This document shows positions 1-6,657 of a stretch of 12,558 nucleotides of DNA, in pieces. This stretch comes from DATADD01 sp046262355 (GTDB taxonomy: Bacteria > Actinomycetota > CADDZG01 > WHSQ01). A program made the translations under genes and the position numbers. Location of the stretch: contig JBHEMX010000007.1 in NCBI GenBank assembly GCA_046262355.1, positions 1 to 12,558 of the forward strand, read 5' to 3'. Numbering within the stretch: position 1 is the stretch's first letter; each line of letters starts with the position of its first letter. The notes beneath the pieces are model-generated. The model searched no databases. It worked only from the letters and a program-made list of their open reading frames with translations, and had not been told where the DNA came from.

Positions 1-27
1 GTGGAGATCTCGGTGATCACCGGTTGA
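1..27 (+). CDS. C-terminal end of an upstream gene (partial)
   Basis: Only the last eight codons (VEISVITG, then TGA at 25-27) lie in the window, so the product cannot be identified from sequence. By synteny with Mycobacterium, where the gene before cysO is mec (a JAMM/MPN metallopeptidase that releases cysteine from CysO), this could be the tail of that enzyme; that is inference from gene order only. Another frame stays open to a stop at 54-56, so even the reading frame is uncertain. Confidence 0.35.
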   Translation: MEISVITG

Positions 28-92
28 CGGAAGACCGGGCCGACCGCCGGCGTTGACTACGATGATGGACCATTGCCCCTCGAGGAGGAGTC

Positions 93-413
93 GTGCCCGT
101 AGAAGTTCGCATACCGACGGTCTTCAGGAAGTTCACGGATCAGCAGTCGGTGCTCGAGGTGGAGCCCGGCACGATCGGGGACATGATCCAACGCCTCGAC
201 TCGCGCTTTCCCGGTCTGCGGGGTCAGCTCGTAACCGACGAAGGTGAGCTCCATCGTTTCGTCAACGTCTATCTCAACGACGAAGATGTCCGCTACCTCG
301 ATCGGCTGGAGACGCGCGCCGCGGAGGGCGACACCGTTTCCCTGCTTCCATCCGTGGCGGGTGGTGCAGGCGCATCTCTGCGATCGAGCCTATGGGCATC
401 GCCCCTATCGTGA
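93..413 (+). CDS. cysO: CysO-like sulfur-carrier protein (MoaD/ThiS family)
   Basis: Ubiquitin-like sulfur carrier; in the known pathway its C-terminal glycine is converted to a thiocarboxylate that serves as sulfur donor to CysM. The start is GTG, preceded by a GAGGAGGAG Shine-Dalgarno at 82-90. The 106-residue product matches the mycobacterial CysO pattern: IPTVFRKFT near the N-terminus, LHRFVNVYLNDEDVR at residues 53-67, and LLPSVAGG at 84-91. CysO/MoaD proteins normally end at the diglycine; here 15 more residues follow (AGASLRSSLWASPLS) before TGA at 411-413, so the active end is masked and would need proteolytic exposure. The stop overlaps the favoured cysM start by 4 nt (GTGA). The neighbourhood (cysM next, then murI, rph, rdgB) supports CysO over MoaD. 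No E1-like activating enzyme is in the window. Confidence 0.9.
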   Translation: MPVEVRIPTVFRKFTDQQSVLEVEPGTIGDMIQRLDSRFPGLRGQLVTDEGELHRFVNVYLNDEDVRYLDRLETRAAEGDTVSLLPSVAGGAGASLRSSLWASPLS

Positions 414-1351
414 AGTTCAAGTCGATCCTGGATTCGATCGGCCACACGCCTCTCGTCGAGGTGCCGCGTCTGTCGCCGTCTCCGCGCGTGCGCCTGTGGC
501 TCAAGCTCGAAGGGCAGAATCCCACCGGATCGGTGAAGGATCGGATCGCCGTGGCGATGGTCGAGGCCGGAGAGGCGTCCGGTGAGCTCACGAGGGACAA
601 GGTCATTCTCGAGCCCACCTCGGGCAACACCGGGATCGCACTCGCGATGGTAGCCCGCTCGAGGGGCTATGCGTTCACTGCGGTCATCCCCGACAACGCG
701 AGTCCCGAACGGCTCCAGCTTCTCGAGGCTTTCGGCGCGGGGATCGTGTTCTCCGAGGGGGCCAAGGGCACCAACGGCTCGGTTGCGCTGGCGCAGGAGA
801 TGGCGAACGACGACCGGTGCTTCATGCCATTCCAGTACGGCAACGAGGCCAACGTCGCCGCCCACTACCGAGGAACGGCGCAAGAGATCCTCGACGATCT
901 GCCCGAGGTCTCCGCGTTCGTGGCCGGGCTCGGCACGGGGGGCACGCTCACGGGCGTCGGCCGCCGGCTGAAGGAGCACGACCCCAGGATCAAGATCGTC
1001 GCCGCCGAGCCGGAGCTCGGTGAGTTGGTCTACGGGCTCCGCTCACTGGAGGAGGGCTACGTACCGCCGATCTTCGACGCCGAACTCCTCGACGGCAAGG
1101 TCAAGGTGCGCGCTCGGGAATCGATCTTGTGGACGCGCGAGCTGCTCGTCAGGGAGGGCATCTTTGCCGGCATCTCTGCAGGCTCCGTGGTCTGGGTCGC
1201 GCAACGGGTGTGTGAGCGCCTCGCCGACCGGGGCGGAGGCGACGTCGTCTGTCTGCTTGCCGACGGCGGCTGGAAATACCTCTCGACGAAGGCCTGGACG
1301 CAGGACATCGACACCGCGGAGAGCAACGTCGAGGACGTGCTGTGGTGGTAG
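410..1351 (+). CDS. cysM: CysM-like cysteine synthase (PLP; CysO-dependent)
   Basis: PLP-dependent fold-type II synthase; the mycobacterial homologue joins O-phosphoserine with CysO thiocarboxylate. I chose GTG at 410 over ATG at 392: it overlaps the cysO stop as GTGA and makes the N-terminus (MKFKSILDSIGHTPLV) line up with M. tuberculosis CysM, whereas the ATG adds six unmatched residues and lacks a clear Shine-Dalgarno. In 313-residue numbering, the PLP lysine is K43 in NPTGSVKDR, the substrate loop TSGNTG is 70-75, and the phosphate-binding GTGGT is 175-179. R211 in the GLRSLEEG context aligns with M. tuberculosis Arg220, the residue that recognises O-phosphoserine, favouring that substrate over O-acetylserine. 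The conserved DGGWKYLST lies near the C-terminus. Second gene of the operon; it overlaps murI by 7-10 nt. Confidence 0.95.
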   Translation: MKFKSILDSIGHTPLVEVPRLSPSPRVRLWLKLEGQNPTGSVKDRIAVAMVEAGEASGELTRDKVILEPTSGNTGIALAMVARSRGYAFTAVIPDNASPERLQLLEAFGAGIVFSEGAKGTNGSVALAQEMANDDRCFMPFQYGNEANVAAHYRGTAQEILDDLPEVSAFVAGLGTGGTLTGVGRRLKEHDPRIKIVAAEPELGELVYGLRSLEEGYVPPIFDAELLDGKVKVRARESILWTRELLVREGIFAGISAGSVVWVAQRVCERLADRGGGDVVCLLADGGWKYLSTKAWTQDIDTAESNVEDVLWW

Positions 1352-2154
1352 ATCCGGCGCGTCCCATCGGCATGTTCGACTCCGGCGTGGGCGGCCTCAC
1401 GGTGGCGCGTTCGGTGATCGATCTCCTTCCCCACGAGGACCTCATCTACTTCGGGGACACGGCCCGCTGTCCCTACGGACCTCGTCCGGCAGACGAGGTC
1501 CGCAAGTATGCGATGGAGATCATGGATGCGCTGGTCGCAGAGGACGTGAAGCTCCTCGTCGTCGCGTGCAACTCGGCGGCATCCGCAGCCCTTGACGAGG
1601 CGCGCGCAGCCTACGACGTGCCAGTCTTGAGCGTCATCGAGCCCGGCGTGAGAGCCGCGCTGGCGTCGACGCGCAATGGTCGCATCGGCGTCATCGGAAC
1701 GAAGGCAACGATCACCTCCCGTTCCTACGACGATGCGCTCCGGCAGACCAAGAGCGACGCAACGCTGATATCGGAGGCATGCCCCAGGCTCGTCGAGTTC
1801 GTCGAACGAGGCGACACGACATCAGACGAGCTAGTCGCCGTCACCGAGGGTTACCTCGCTCCTCTCAAGCAAGCGGGGGTCGACACCGTTATCCTCGGCT
1901 GCACTCACTATCCCCTGCTCGGCGGGGTCATCCAGTATGTGATGGGAGAGGGAACGGTGCTCGTGTCGTCCGCAGGTGTGACCGCGCGCGAGGTCTATGC
2001 CCAGCTACGCGAAAGGAACCTTCTCAACGATGTAAGCCACGCGGGGGTGCACAGGTTCGTGGCATCGAGCCGGGGCATCTTCTCAGAGCTCGGTGCCCGG
2101 TTCTTGGGTCCCGAGTTCGGGCGCGCCGAGTACCGGCCCTGGGACAGGGCATGA
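1342..2154 (+). CDS. murI: Glutamate racemase
   Basis: Cofactor-independent cytosolic racemase converting L- to D-glutamate for peptidoglycan. The 270-residue product is full length. It has the N-terminal DSGVGG at residues 13-18, a FGDT...PYGPR segment at 37-48, the first catalytic cysteine C76 in ACNSAA and the second, C187, in LGCTHYPLL; GRIGVIGTKATI around 113-124 is also typical. The start is GTG at 1342 or the adjacent GTG at 1345; a GAGGA at 1331-1335, inside the cysM coding region, can serve as Shine-Dalgarno for either. The gene overlaps the end of cysM, and its TGA overlaps the next start as ATGA. In Mycobacterium a rhomboid-family gene sits between cysM and murI; here it is absent. 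Confidence 0.96.
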   Translation: MVVDPARPIGMFDSGVGGLTVARSVIDLLPHEDLIYFGDTARCPYGPRPADEVRKYAMEIMDALVAEDVKLLVVACNSAASAALDEARAAYDVPVLSVIEPGVRAALASTRNGRIGVIGTKATITSRSYDDALRQTKSDATLISEACPRLVEFVERGDTTSDELVAVTEGYLAPLKQAGVDTVILGCTHYPLLGGVIQYVMGEGTVLVSSAGVTAREVYAQLRERNLLNDVSHAGVHRFVASSRGIFSELGARFLGPEFGRAEYRPWDRA

Positions 2155-2897
2155 CACCCGCCGTAACCGTTCTCGGTAGCTCGGGCATGTACGCGACCAC
2201 CGATCGAGCCTGCGCCGGCTACCTCCTCGAGCTGAACGACGCACACGTCTGGATGGACGCCGGGGCGGGGACGTGGCGCAACCTGGTGGCCCAGCTCGAC
2301 TACGGATCGCTGGATGCCGTTCTGCTCACGCATCGCCATCCCGACCACACCACCGACGTCTTCCAGGCGTTCCACGCGCGCCAGTACGGGGACTCTGGCC
2401 CCCTTGCTCCGATCCCGCTGTGGGCGCCCGCCGAGACCCTCGAGCGACTGTGCGCCTTCGGAGGAGAGCTCGAGGCGGCCTTCGAGCTGCGCGCGATCAC
2501 GCCGGGCGACACCCTCGATGTGGGGGGAGCCCGTTTCTCCTTCGTGTCGATGGCTCATCCCGTCGATACGTTGGGCGTGCGAGTCGAGCTCGACGGAGCC
2601 GTGCTCGCGTACTCGTCCGATACGGGGCCCGATGCAAACCTGTCCGCACTTGCCCACGAGGCAGATCTCTTCATATGTGAGGCGACGCTCCAGGACTCGG
2701 ACAAGTCGTGGGAGGGGCACACGAGCGCGTCCCAGGCAGGTGCGCTCGCGGCTCAGCTACGCGTCCATCGCTTGATGCTCACGCACCTCCCACCCGGGAG
2801 GGACGCCGGCGTATCGCTCGACGAGGCGCGCCGCACCTGCGGCGACGTTCCCGTAGAGCTCGCCACAGACGGCATGCGCTACGAGGTCGGGACGTGA
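2151..2897 (+). CDS. Metallo-beta-lactamase-fold hydrolase, Rv1339-like (putative cyclic nucleotide phosphodiesterase)
   Basis: 248-residue MBL-fold protein with the full metal-ligand set of the RNase Z-like branch: HRHPDH at 61-66, H136 in MAHPVD, D157 in YSSDTG and H212 in LTHLPP, plus H190 in GHTSASQAG. Position and pattern match M. tuberculosis Rv1339, reported as an atypical class II cAMP phosphodiesterase. tRNA 3' processing (RNase Z) is the alternative, but the protein is shorter than typical RNase Z and I see no clear exosite arm, so the substrate is inferred from orthology only. ATG at 2151 is preferred because it overlaps the murI stop as ATGA and gives the expected N-terminus (TVLGSSG...); the long upstream open frame is antisense-like noise within murI. 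The stop overlaps rph as GTGA. Confidence 0.88.
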   Translation: MTPAVTVLGSSGMYATTDRACAGYLLELNDAHVWMDAGAGTWRNLVAQLDYGSLDAVLLTHRHPDHTTDVFQAFHARQYGDSGPLAPIPLWAPAETLERLCAFGGELEAAFELRAITPGDTLDVGGARFSFVSMAHPVDTLGVRVELDGAVLAYSSDTGPDANLSALAHEADLFICEATLQDSDKSWEGHTSASQAGALAAQLRVHRLMLTHLPPGRDAGVSLDEARRTCGDVPVELATDGMRYEVGT

Positions 2898-3619
2898 AGC
2901 GAGCGGATGGGCGAGCTCCCGATGAGCTGCGACCCACCCTGCTCACGACGGGATTCATGCCGTATGCAGAGGGTTCGTGTCTCATCGAGGTGGGCGACAC
3001 AAAGATCATCTGCAGCGCCAGCATCGAAGACGGCGTGCCCCGGTGGCTCGCGGGCAAGGGGCGGGGCTGGGTAACGGCGGAATACTCGATGCTCCCGCGC
3101 TCGTCGCCCCAGCGCGTCCCCCGTGAGGTCGGACGAGGTCGTCCCTCGGGACGTACACAGGAGATACAGCGGCTCATCGGCAGATCGCTGCGAGCCGTCA
3201 CGGATCTCGACGCTCTCGGCGAGCGCAGCGTGGTGATCGATTGCGACGTGTTGCAGGCAGACGGGGGAACTCGCACGGCGTCCATCACAGGAGCGTTCGT
3301 CGCTCTCGCCGAGGCGTTCGGGGCCCTCGAGCGCAGGAAGGGACTCAAACCGCCGCTGCTCGACTCTGTGGCCGCGGTGAGCGTGGGCATCGTGGCAACG
3401 ACGCCATGCCTCGATCTCGATTACTCCGAGGACTCGAGCGCACAGGTCGACATGAACGTCGTGATGACCGGCGCCGGCAGGCTGGTCGAGGTCCAGGGAA
3501 CGGCCGAGCACGGATCCTTCGATCGTTCCGAGCTGGACATGCTGATCGATCTCGCGACGACGGGGATAGAGGGCCTTGCCGCGAGCCAGGGGAGGGCGCT
3601 ACGCGGAGAGCCGGATTGA
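2894..3619 (+). CDS. rph: Ribonuclease PH
   Basis: Phosphorolytic 3'-5' exoribonuclease that trims tRNA 3' ends, normally a hexameric ring. The 241-residue product has the standard family length. Visible signatures are RADGRAPDELRP at 3-14, GKGRGWVTAEYSMLPR at 54-69, the RNA/phosphate-binding GRTQEIQRLIGRSLR at 86-100, and DVLQADGGTRTASITGA at 118-134 with the phosphate-site arginine in GGTRT. LDLDYSEDS (173-181), AQVDMNVVMT (183-192) and QGTAEHGSF (201-209) complete the active-site region. The GTG start at 2894 overlaps the preceding TGA (GTGA), and the first residues match RNase PH starts; a longer upstream open frame in the same phase is not needed. The stop overlaps rdgB as TTGA. Confidence 0.96.
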   Translation: MKRADGRAPDELRPTLLTTGFMPYAEGSCLIEVGDTKIICSASIEDGVPRWLAGKGRGWVTAEYSMLPRSSPQRVPREVGRGRPSGRTQEIQRLIGRSLRAVTDLDALGERSVVIDCDVLQADGGTRTASITGAFVALAEAFGALERRKGLKPPLLDSVAAVSVGIVATTPCLDLDYSEDSSAQVDMNVVMTGAGRLVEVQGTAEHGSFDRSELDMLIDLATTGIEGLAASQGRALRGEPD

Positions 3620-4200
3620 AGGCGATATTCGCGTCGCACAACGCACACAAGGCGGAGCAGGTGGCCAGGATCCTGGACGAAGTCGATCTCGTGCCGCTGG
3701 ACGATGTCGCGCCGCAGCTCGTGCTCGAGGAGTCATTCGACAGCTTCGAGGCCAACGCTCTCGCCAAGGCGCGCGCGGTCGCGCGAGCCACCGGTCAACC
3801 TGCGATCTCGGACGACTCGGGCCTCGAGGTCGATGCGCTCGGTGGCCGGCCCGGCGTGCGCTCGGCGCGCTTCGCGGGAGAGGGAGCGAGCGATGAGGAC
3901 AACAACCGCAAGCTCGTCTCAGAGCTCGCCGGCGTGCCGCAGGAGGCTCGCTCCTGTCGCTACCGTTGCGTCGCAGCGTTCGTTGGGCCGGACGGCGAGG
4001 AGCTCGTCGCCGACGGCGTTTGTGAGGGAACAATCGTGCTCCAGGGACGCGGGAGCCTCGGCTTCGGATATGACCCGCACGTCGTTCCAGCAGGGGATAC
4101 GCGTACGATGGGGGAGATCCCGCTCGAGGAGAAGCTGCGCTTCAGCCACCGAGGCAAGGCCTTCCGAGCCCTTGCCGCTCGACTCGCCGGACCCGCATGA
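3616..4200 (+). CDS. rdgB: RdgB/HAM1 non-canonical purine NTP pyrophosphatase
   Basis: Hydrolyses dITP, XTP and ITP to monophosphates, keeping deaminated purines out of nucleic acids; cytosolic, Mg-dependent. The start is TTG at 3616, overlapping the rph stop as TTGA. This start is dictated by homology: the product begins KAIFASHNAHK, the conserved N-terminal nucleotide-binding strand (usually T/S-x-N). Further signatures are FEANALAKA at 44-52, SDDSGLEVDALGG at 65-77, GSLGFGYDP at 146-154 and SHRGKAFRAL at 177-186. At 194 residues it is full length. The frame stays open far upstream through rph, which is a shadow. rph and rdgB are neighbours in many actinobacteria. The stop overlaps pdxH as ATGA. 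Confidence 0.95.
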   Translation: MKAIFASHNAHKAEQVARILDEVDLVPLDDVAPQLVLEESFDSFEANALAKARAVARATGQPAISDDSGLEVDALGGRPGVRSARFAGEGASDEDNNRKLVSELAGVPQEARSCRYRCVAAFVGPDGEELVADGVCEGTIVLQGRGSLGFGYDPHVVPAGDTRTMGEIPLEEKLRFSHRGKAFRALAARLAGPA

Positions 4201-4853
4201 GCGACCTTCCCGAGATGAACCGTGTCCTTGCGAGACTGGGTCGAGGGCACGCCGATATCGAGCTGTCCGAGCAAGACGTCCATCCAGACCCGGTCGAGCA
4301 ATTCGGCGCGTGGTTGCAGGCCGCCCTGGATGCGGGCCTCATCTTGCCGAACGCGATGACACTCGCAACGGCAACGCGAGAGGGTAAGCCGTCCGCCCGG
4401 ATGGTGCTCCTGAAGAGCGTCGATGACGGAGGGTTCGTCTTCTATACGAACTACGAGAGCCGGAAGGCGCGCGAGCTCGGCCAGAACGCACAGGCGGCCC
4501 TCGTGTTCCATTGGCCTGAGCTCGAGCGCCAGGTGCGTGTTATGGGCTCGTGCACGCGCATTCCACGCTCGGAGTCAGAGGACTACTGGGTCACCCGCCC
4601 GCAGGCCACGAAGCTCGGAGCGTGGGCGTCACGCCAGAGCGAGGTCATCGATGGGCGCCACTTGCTCGACGAGCGGCTTCGTTGGGCGCGCGCCCGCTTC
4701 GGCGACACGGTGCCGCTTCCCCCTTATTGGGGCGGATATGCGTTGCGCCCGGACGAGTTGGAGTTCTGGCAGGGGAGGCGCAGCCGGCTGCACGACAGGC
4801 TGCGCTATCGACGCGCCGGCAGCGGCTGGGCGATCGAGCGCCTCTCTCCCTAG
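4197..4853 (+). CDS. pdxH: Pyridoxamine/pyridoxine 5'-phosphate oxidase
   Basis: FMN-dependent oxidase forming pyridoxal 5'-phosphate, the cofactor that CysM in this operon needs. The 218-residue product carries the FMN-binding core RMVLLKSVDD (68-77) and FYTNYESRKA (82-91), the family signature PPYWGGYALRP (175-185), EFWQG (189-193) and the substrate-binding RLHDR (197-201) near the C-terminus. The ATG at 4197 overlaps the rdgB stop (ATGA), suggesting translational coupling. pdxH does not follow rdgB in Mycobacterium, so its place here is lineage-specific. The TAG at 4851-4853 is one base from the stop codon of the converging hisN-like gene, leaving no room for a dedicated intrinsic terminator. 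Confidence 0.96.
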   Translation: MSDLPEMNRVLARLGRGHADIELSEQDVHPDPVEQFGAWLQAALDAGLILPNAMTLATATREGKPSARMVLLKSVDDGGFVFYTNYESRKARELGQNAQAALVFHWPELERQVRVMGSCTRIPRSESEDYWVTRPQATKLGAWASRQSEVIDGRHLLDERLRWARARFGDTVPLPPYWGGYALRPDELEFWQGRRSRLHDRLRYRRAGSGWAIERLSP

Positions 4854-4854
4854 G

Positions 4855-5694
4855 TCACACGGTGTCGCGCGCGAGCGCGAGGACCTCATCGTGCAGGGCT
4901 GTGTTCGTCGTGAGGCACGATCCCCGGTCGATCCAGCGTTTGCCGTCGAGGTGTGTGACGCGTCCCCCCGCCTCAGTGACTATCGGCTGGAGCGCAGCGA
5001 TGTCCCAGAGGTTCAGGTGGGGTTCGACCATCACATGCGCCGCCCCGCGCGCCACAAGCATGTGTCCCCAGAAGTCGGCGAACCCTCGGCTGCGTCCGCA
5101 GGCGCCGACGAGCGCGTCGAAGAAGCCTCCGAGCCCAGAACTCATGAACGACTCGGCGCCCGGCAGGCAGACCATCGCATCGCTCAAGCTCCCCGCCGGA
5201 GCGACACTTATGGGTTTGCCGTTGAAGCGAGCACCCATGCCGCTCGCGCCGTCGTAGTTCTCGTCGATCGCCGGTGCGTCGCAGACGCCGACGACCGGTT
5301 CGTCGTCGAACGCGAGAGCGACCAGCGTGGCCCACACAGGGATGCCGGCGATGAAGTTGTTGGTCCCATCTATCGGATCGACGATCCAGGTCGGGGCGCC
5401 GGGCCTCGCTGCACCTCCGCCCGCAGCGGTGAGGCCCTCCTCCTCGCCCAGCACGTTGTGATCGGGGAAGGCGCGCGCGATCCGGAGCCTTATCTGGGCC
5501 TCCGCGGCCCAATCGGCCTCGGTGGCGAAGGTGCCGTCGGGCTTGCGCTTGACCGCTGGGTCTCGCCTGAAGTGACCCAGCGCCACCCTGGATCCGAGCG
5601 TGGCGAACTCCTGCGCCGCGTCCAACTCCGTCGTGAGCTCGCGCTCGTCCGGCGGGCGACCCTCTCGCTGCGTCGCTTCCGTCGCGTCGTCCAA
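4855..5694 (-). CDS. hisN: Inositol-monophosphatase-family phosphatase, probably histidinol-phosphatase
   Basis: Mg-dependent phosphatase of the IMPase/FBPase fold. From a TTG at 5694 the product is 279 residues: KPDGTFATEAD (51-61), the metal-binding GEEEG (83-87), WIVDPIDGTNNFIAGIPVW (103-121) and LNLWDIAALQPIVTEAGG (227-244). The GTNNFI...PVWA loop and length resemble actinobacterial HisN (histidinol-phosphate to histidinol), but inositol or other sugar phosphates cannot be excluded. The start is uncertain: no ATG lies near the conserved region; candidates are GTG 5733, TTG 5694 and TTG 5625 (256 residues, nearest the usual 260). A TACTGT hexamer just upstream of TTG 5694 on this strand could be a -10 box giving a nearly leaderless transcript. 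The gene is divergent from the membrane-protein gene at 5760 and converges on pdxH. Confidence 0.85.
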   Translation of the reverse strand: MDDATEATQREGRPPDERELTTELDAAQEFATLGSRVALGHFRRDPAVKRKPDGTFATEADWAAEAQIRLRIARAFPDHNVLGEEEGLTAAGGGAARPGAPTWIVDPIDGTNNFIAGIPVWATLVALAFDDEPVVGVCDAPAIDENYDGASGMGARFNGKPISVAPAGSLSDAMVCLPGAESFMSSGLGGFFDALVGACGRSRGFADFWGHMLVARGAAHVMVEPHLNLWDIAALQPIVTEAGGRVTHLDGKRWIDRGSCLTTNTALHDEVLALARDTV

Positions 5695-5759
5695 GACGTC
5701 GTTACAGTACCGGGGGGCCGGCGAGACCGGCACACGAGCAGTCGCAGCACCCGGAAGCC

Positions 5760-6657
5760 ATGGATCTTGGGGGAGAAGACATCCAAGCAACCGCGCGCGA
5801 CGGAGGTGGCTGGTCGGTCGGAGACCGTCGAACGACCCCGGCCACCCGTCGCCTGCTCTTCGTCGCGGGGGGGCTCGTATTCCTCGCAGGTCTTCAGTTG
5901 TTCGTGCTCCCGGAGCGAACGGACAGCTATTTCGCGTGGACGATCGATCCACCTCTCACCGCGGCTTTCCTCGGTGCCGGCTACTGGGCGAGCTTTGCAC
6001 TCGAGTGGCTCGCCGCCATGCAGAGGTCCTGGGCGCGCGCACGGATAGCGGTGCCTGCGGTGTTCGTGTTCACGACGCTTACGCTGGTCGCAACGCTGCT
6101 GCACCTCGACAAGTTCCACCTCGGGGTGGATGACTCCTTGACCGTGGCGGTGACCTGGTTGTGGATCGCGATCTACGTGACCGTGCCTCCCGTGATGCTC
6201 TAGATCGGCGCTCGGCAGCTTCGGGTGCCGGGGCGCGATGGCCCTCGCTCGGCGCCTCTGCCCGGATGGTTGCGGGCGATGCTTGCTGCAGGGATCCGTG
6301 CTGGTGGCGTTGGGCATCGTGCTCTTCGTCGCTCCCGAGGCGACTTCAGGCACGTGGCCGTGGGCACTTACCCCACTGACGGCGCGTGCGATCGGGGCAT
6401 GGCTGCTCGGGATAGGCGTCGCGGTGGCCCATGTGCTGCGCGAGAACGACCTCCTGCGAGTGCGCCCGGCGATGGTGAGCTATGCCGTGCTCGGTGTGCT
6501 GCAGCTCGTCGCACTCGCGCGCTACACAGCCGAGTTGGATTGGGACCGCGCGCCGGCGTGGCTTTACCTCGCCTTCCTCGTCTCGATGCTCGTCGCCGGC
6601 CTCCTCGGCTGGTGGGGCGGAGGGGGGCGTGCGAGAGGGCTTTCGTTCGTCCGCTGA
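5760..6657 (+). pseudogene. Eight-helix membrane protein, interrupted by a stop codon and a frameshift
   Basis: No function recognised. The first open piece (5760-6203, 147 residues) has four hydrophobic segments, roughly residues 31-51, 63-85, 96-115 and 127-147. It ends at TAG 6201-6203 directly after the fourth helix. The same frame continues past the stop with a protein-like linker (RSAPLPGWLRAMLAA, about 6246-6290). The reading then moves to the next frame as QGSVLVALGIVLFVAPE, running to TGA 6655-6657 with four more hydrophobic segments. The downstream piece could be read from ATG 6238 as a separate 139-residue protein, but its first 15 residues (ALARRLCPDGCGRC...) look out of frame while the other frame gives the natural linker. 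So one ancestral gene with two lesions is the better reading; sequencing error is possible. The final stop abuts that of the converging gene with no gap. Confidence 0.7.

Noticed and set aside
24..63. TTGACG/TTGACT and TACGAT hexamers before cysO as a promoter
   Set aside because: The -35-like and -10-like hexamers are not at 16-18 base spacing, and cysO probably continues an operon from the upstream gene.
293..979. Long minus-strand open frame antisense to cysM
   Set aside because: It has an Arg/His-rich composition with no recognisable motif, and cysM on the plus strand carries all PLP-enzyme signatures. It is a GC-driven shadow.
2708..2893. Upstream extension of rph inside the MBL gene
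   Set aside because: Homology and the GTGA overlap place the start at 2894; the upstream residues are out-of-frame MBL sequence.
4423..6048. 541-codon plus-strand open frame across pdxH and hisN
   Set aside because: It covers the out-of-frame part of pdxH and the antisense of hisN, is Arg/Ser/Ala-rich and shows no domain.
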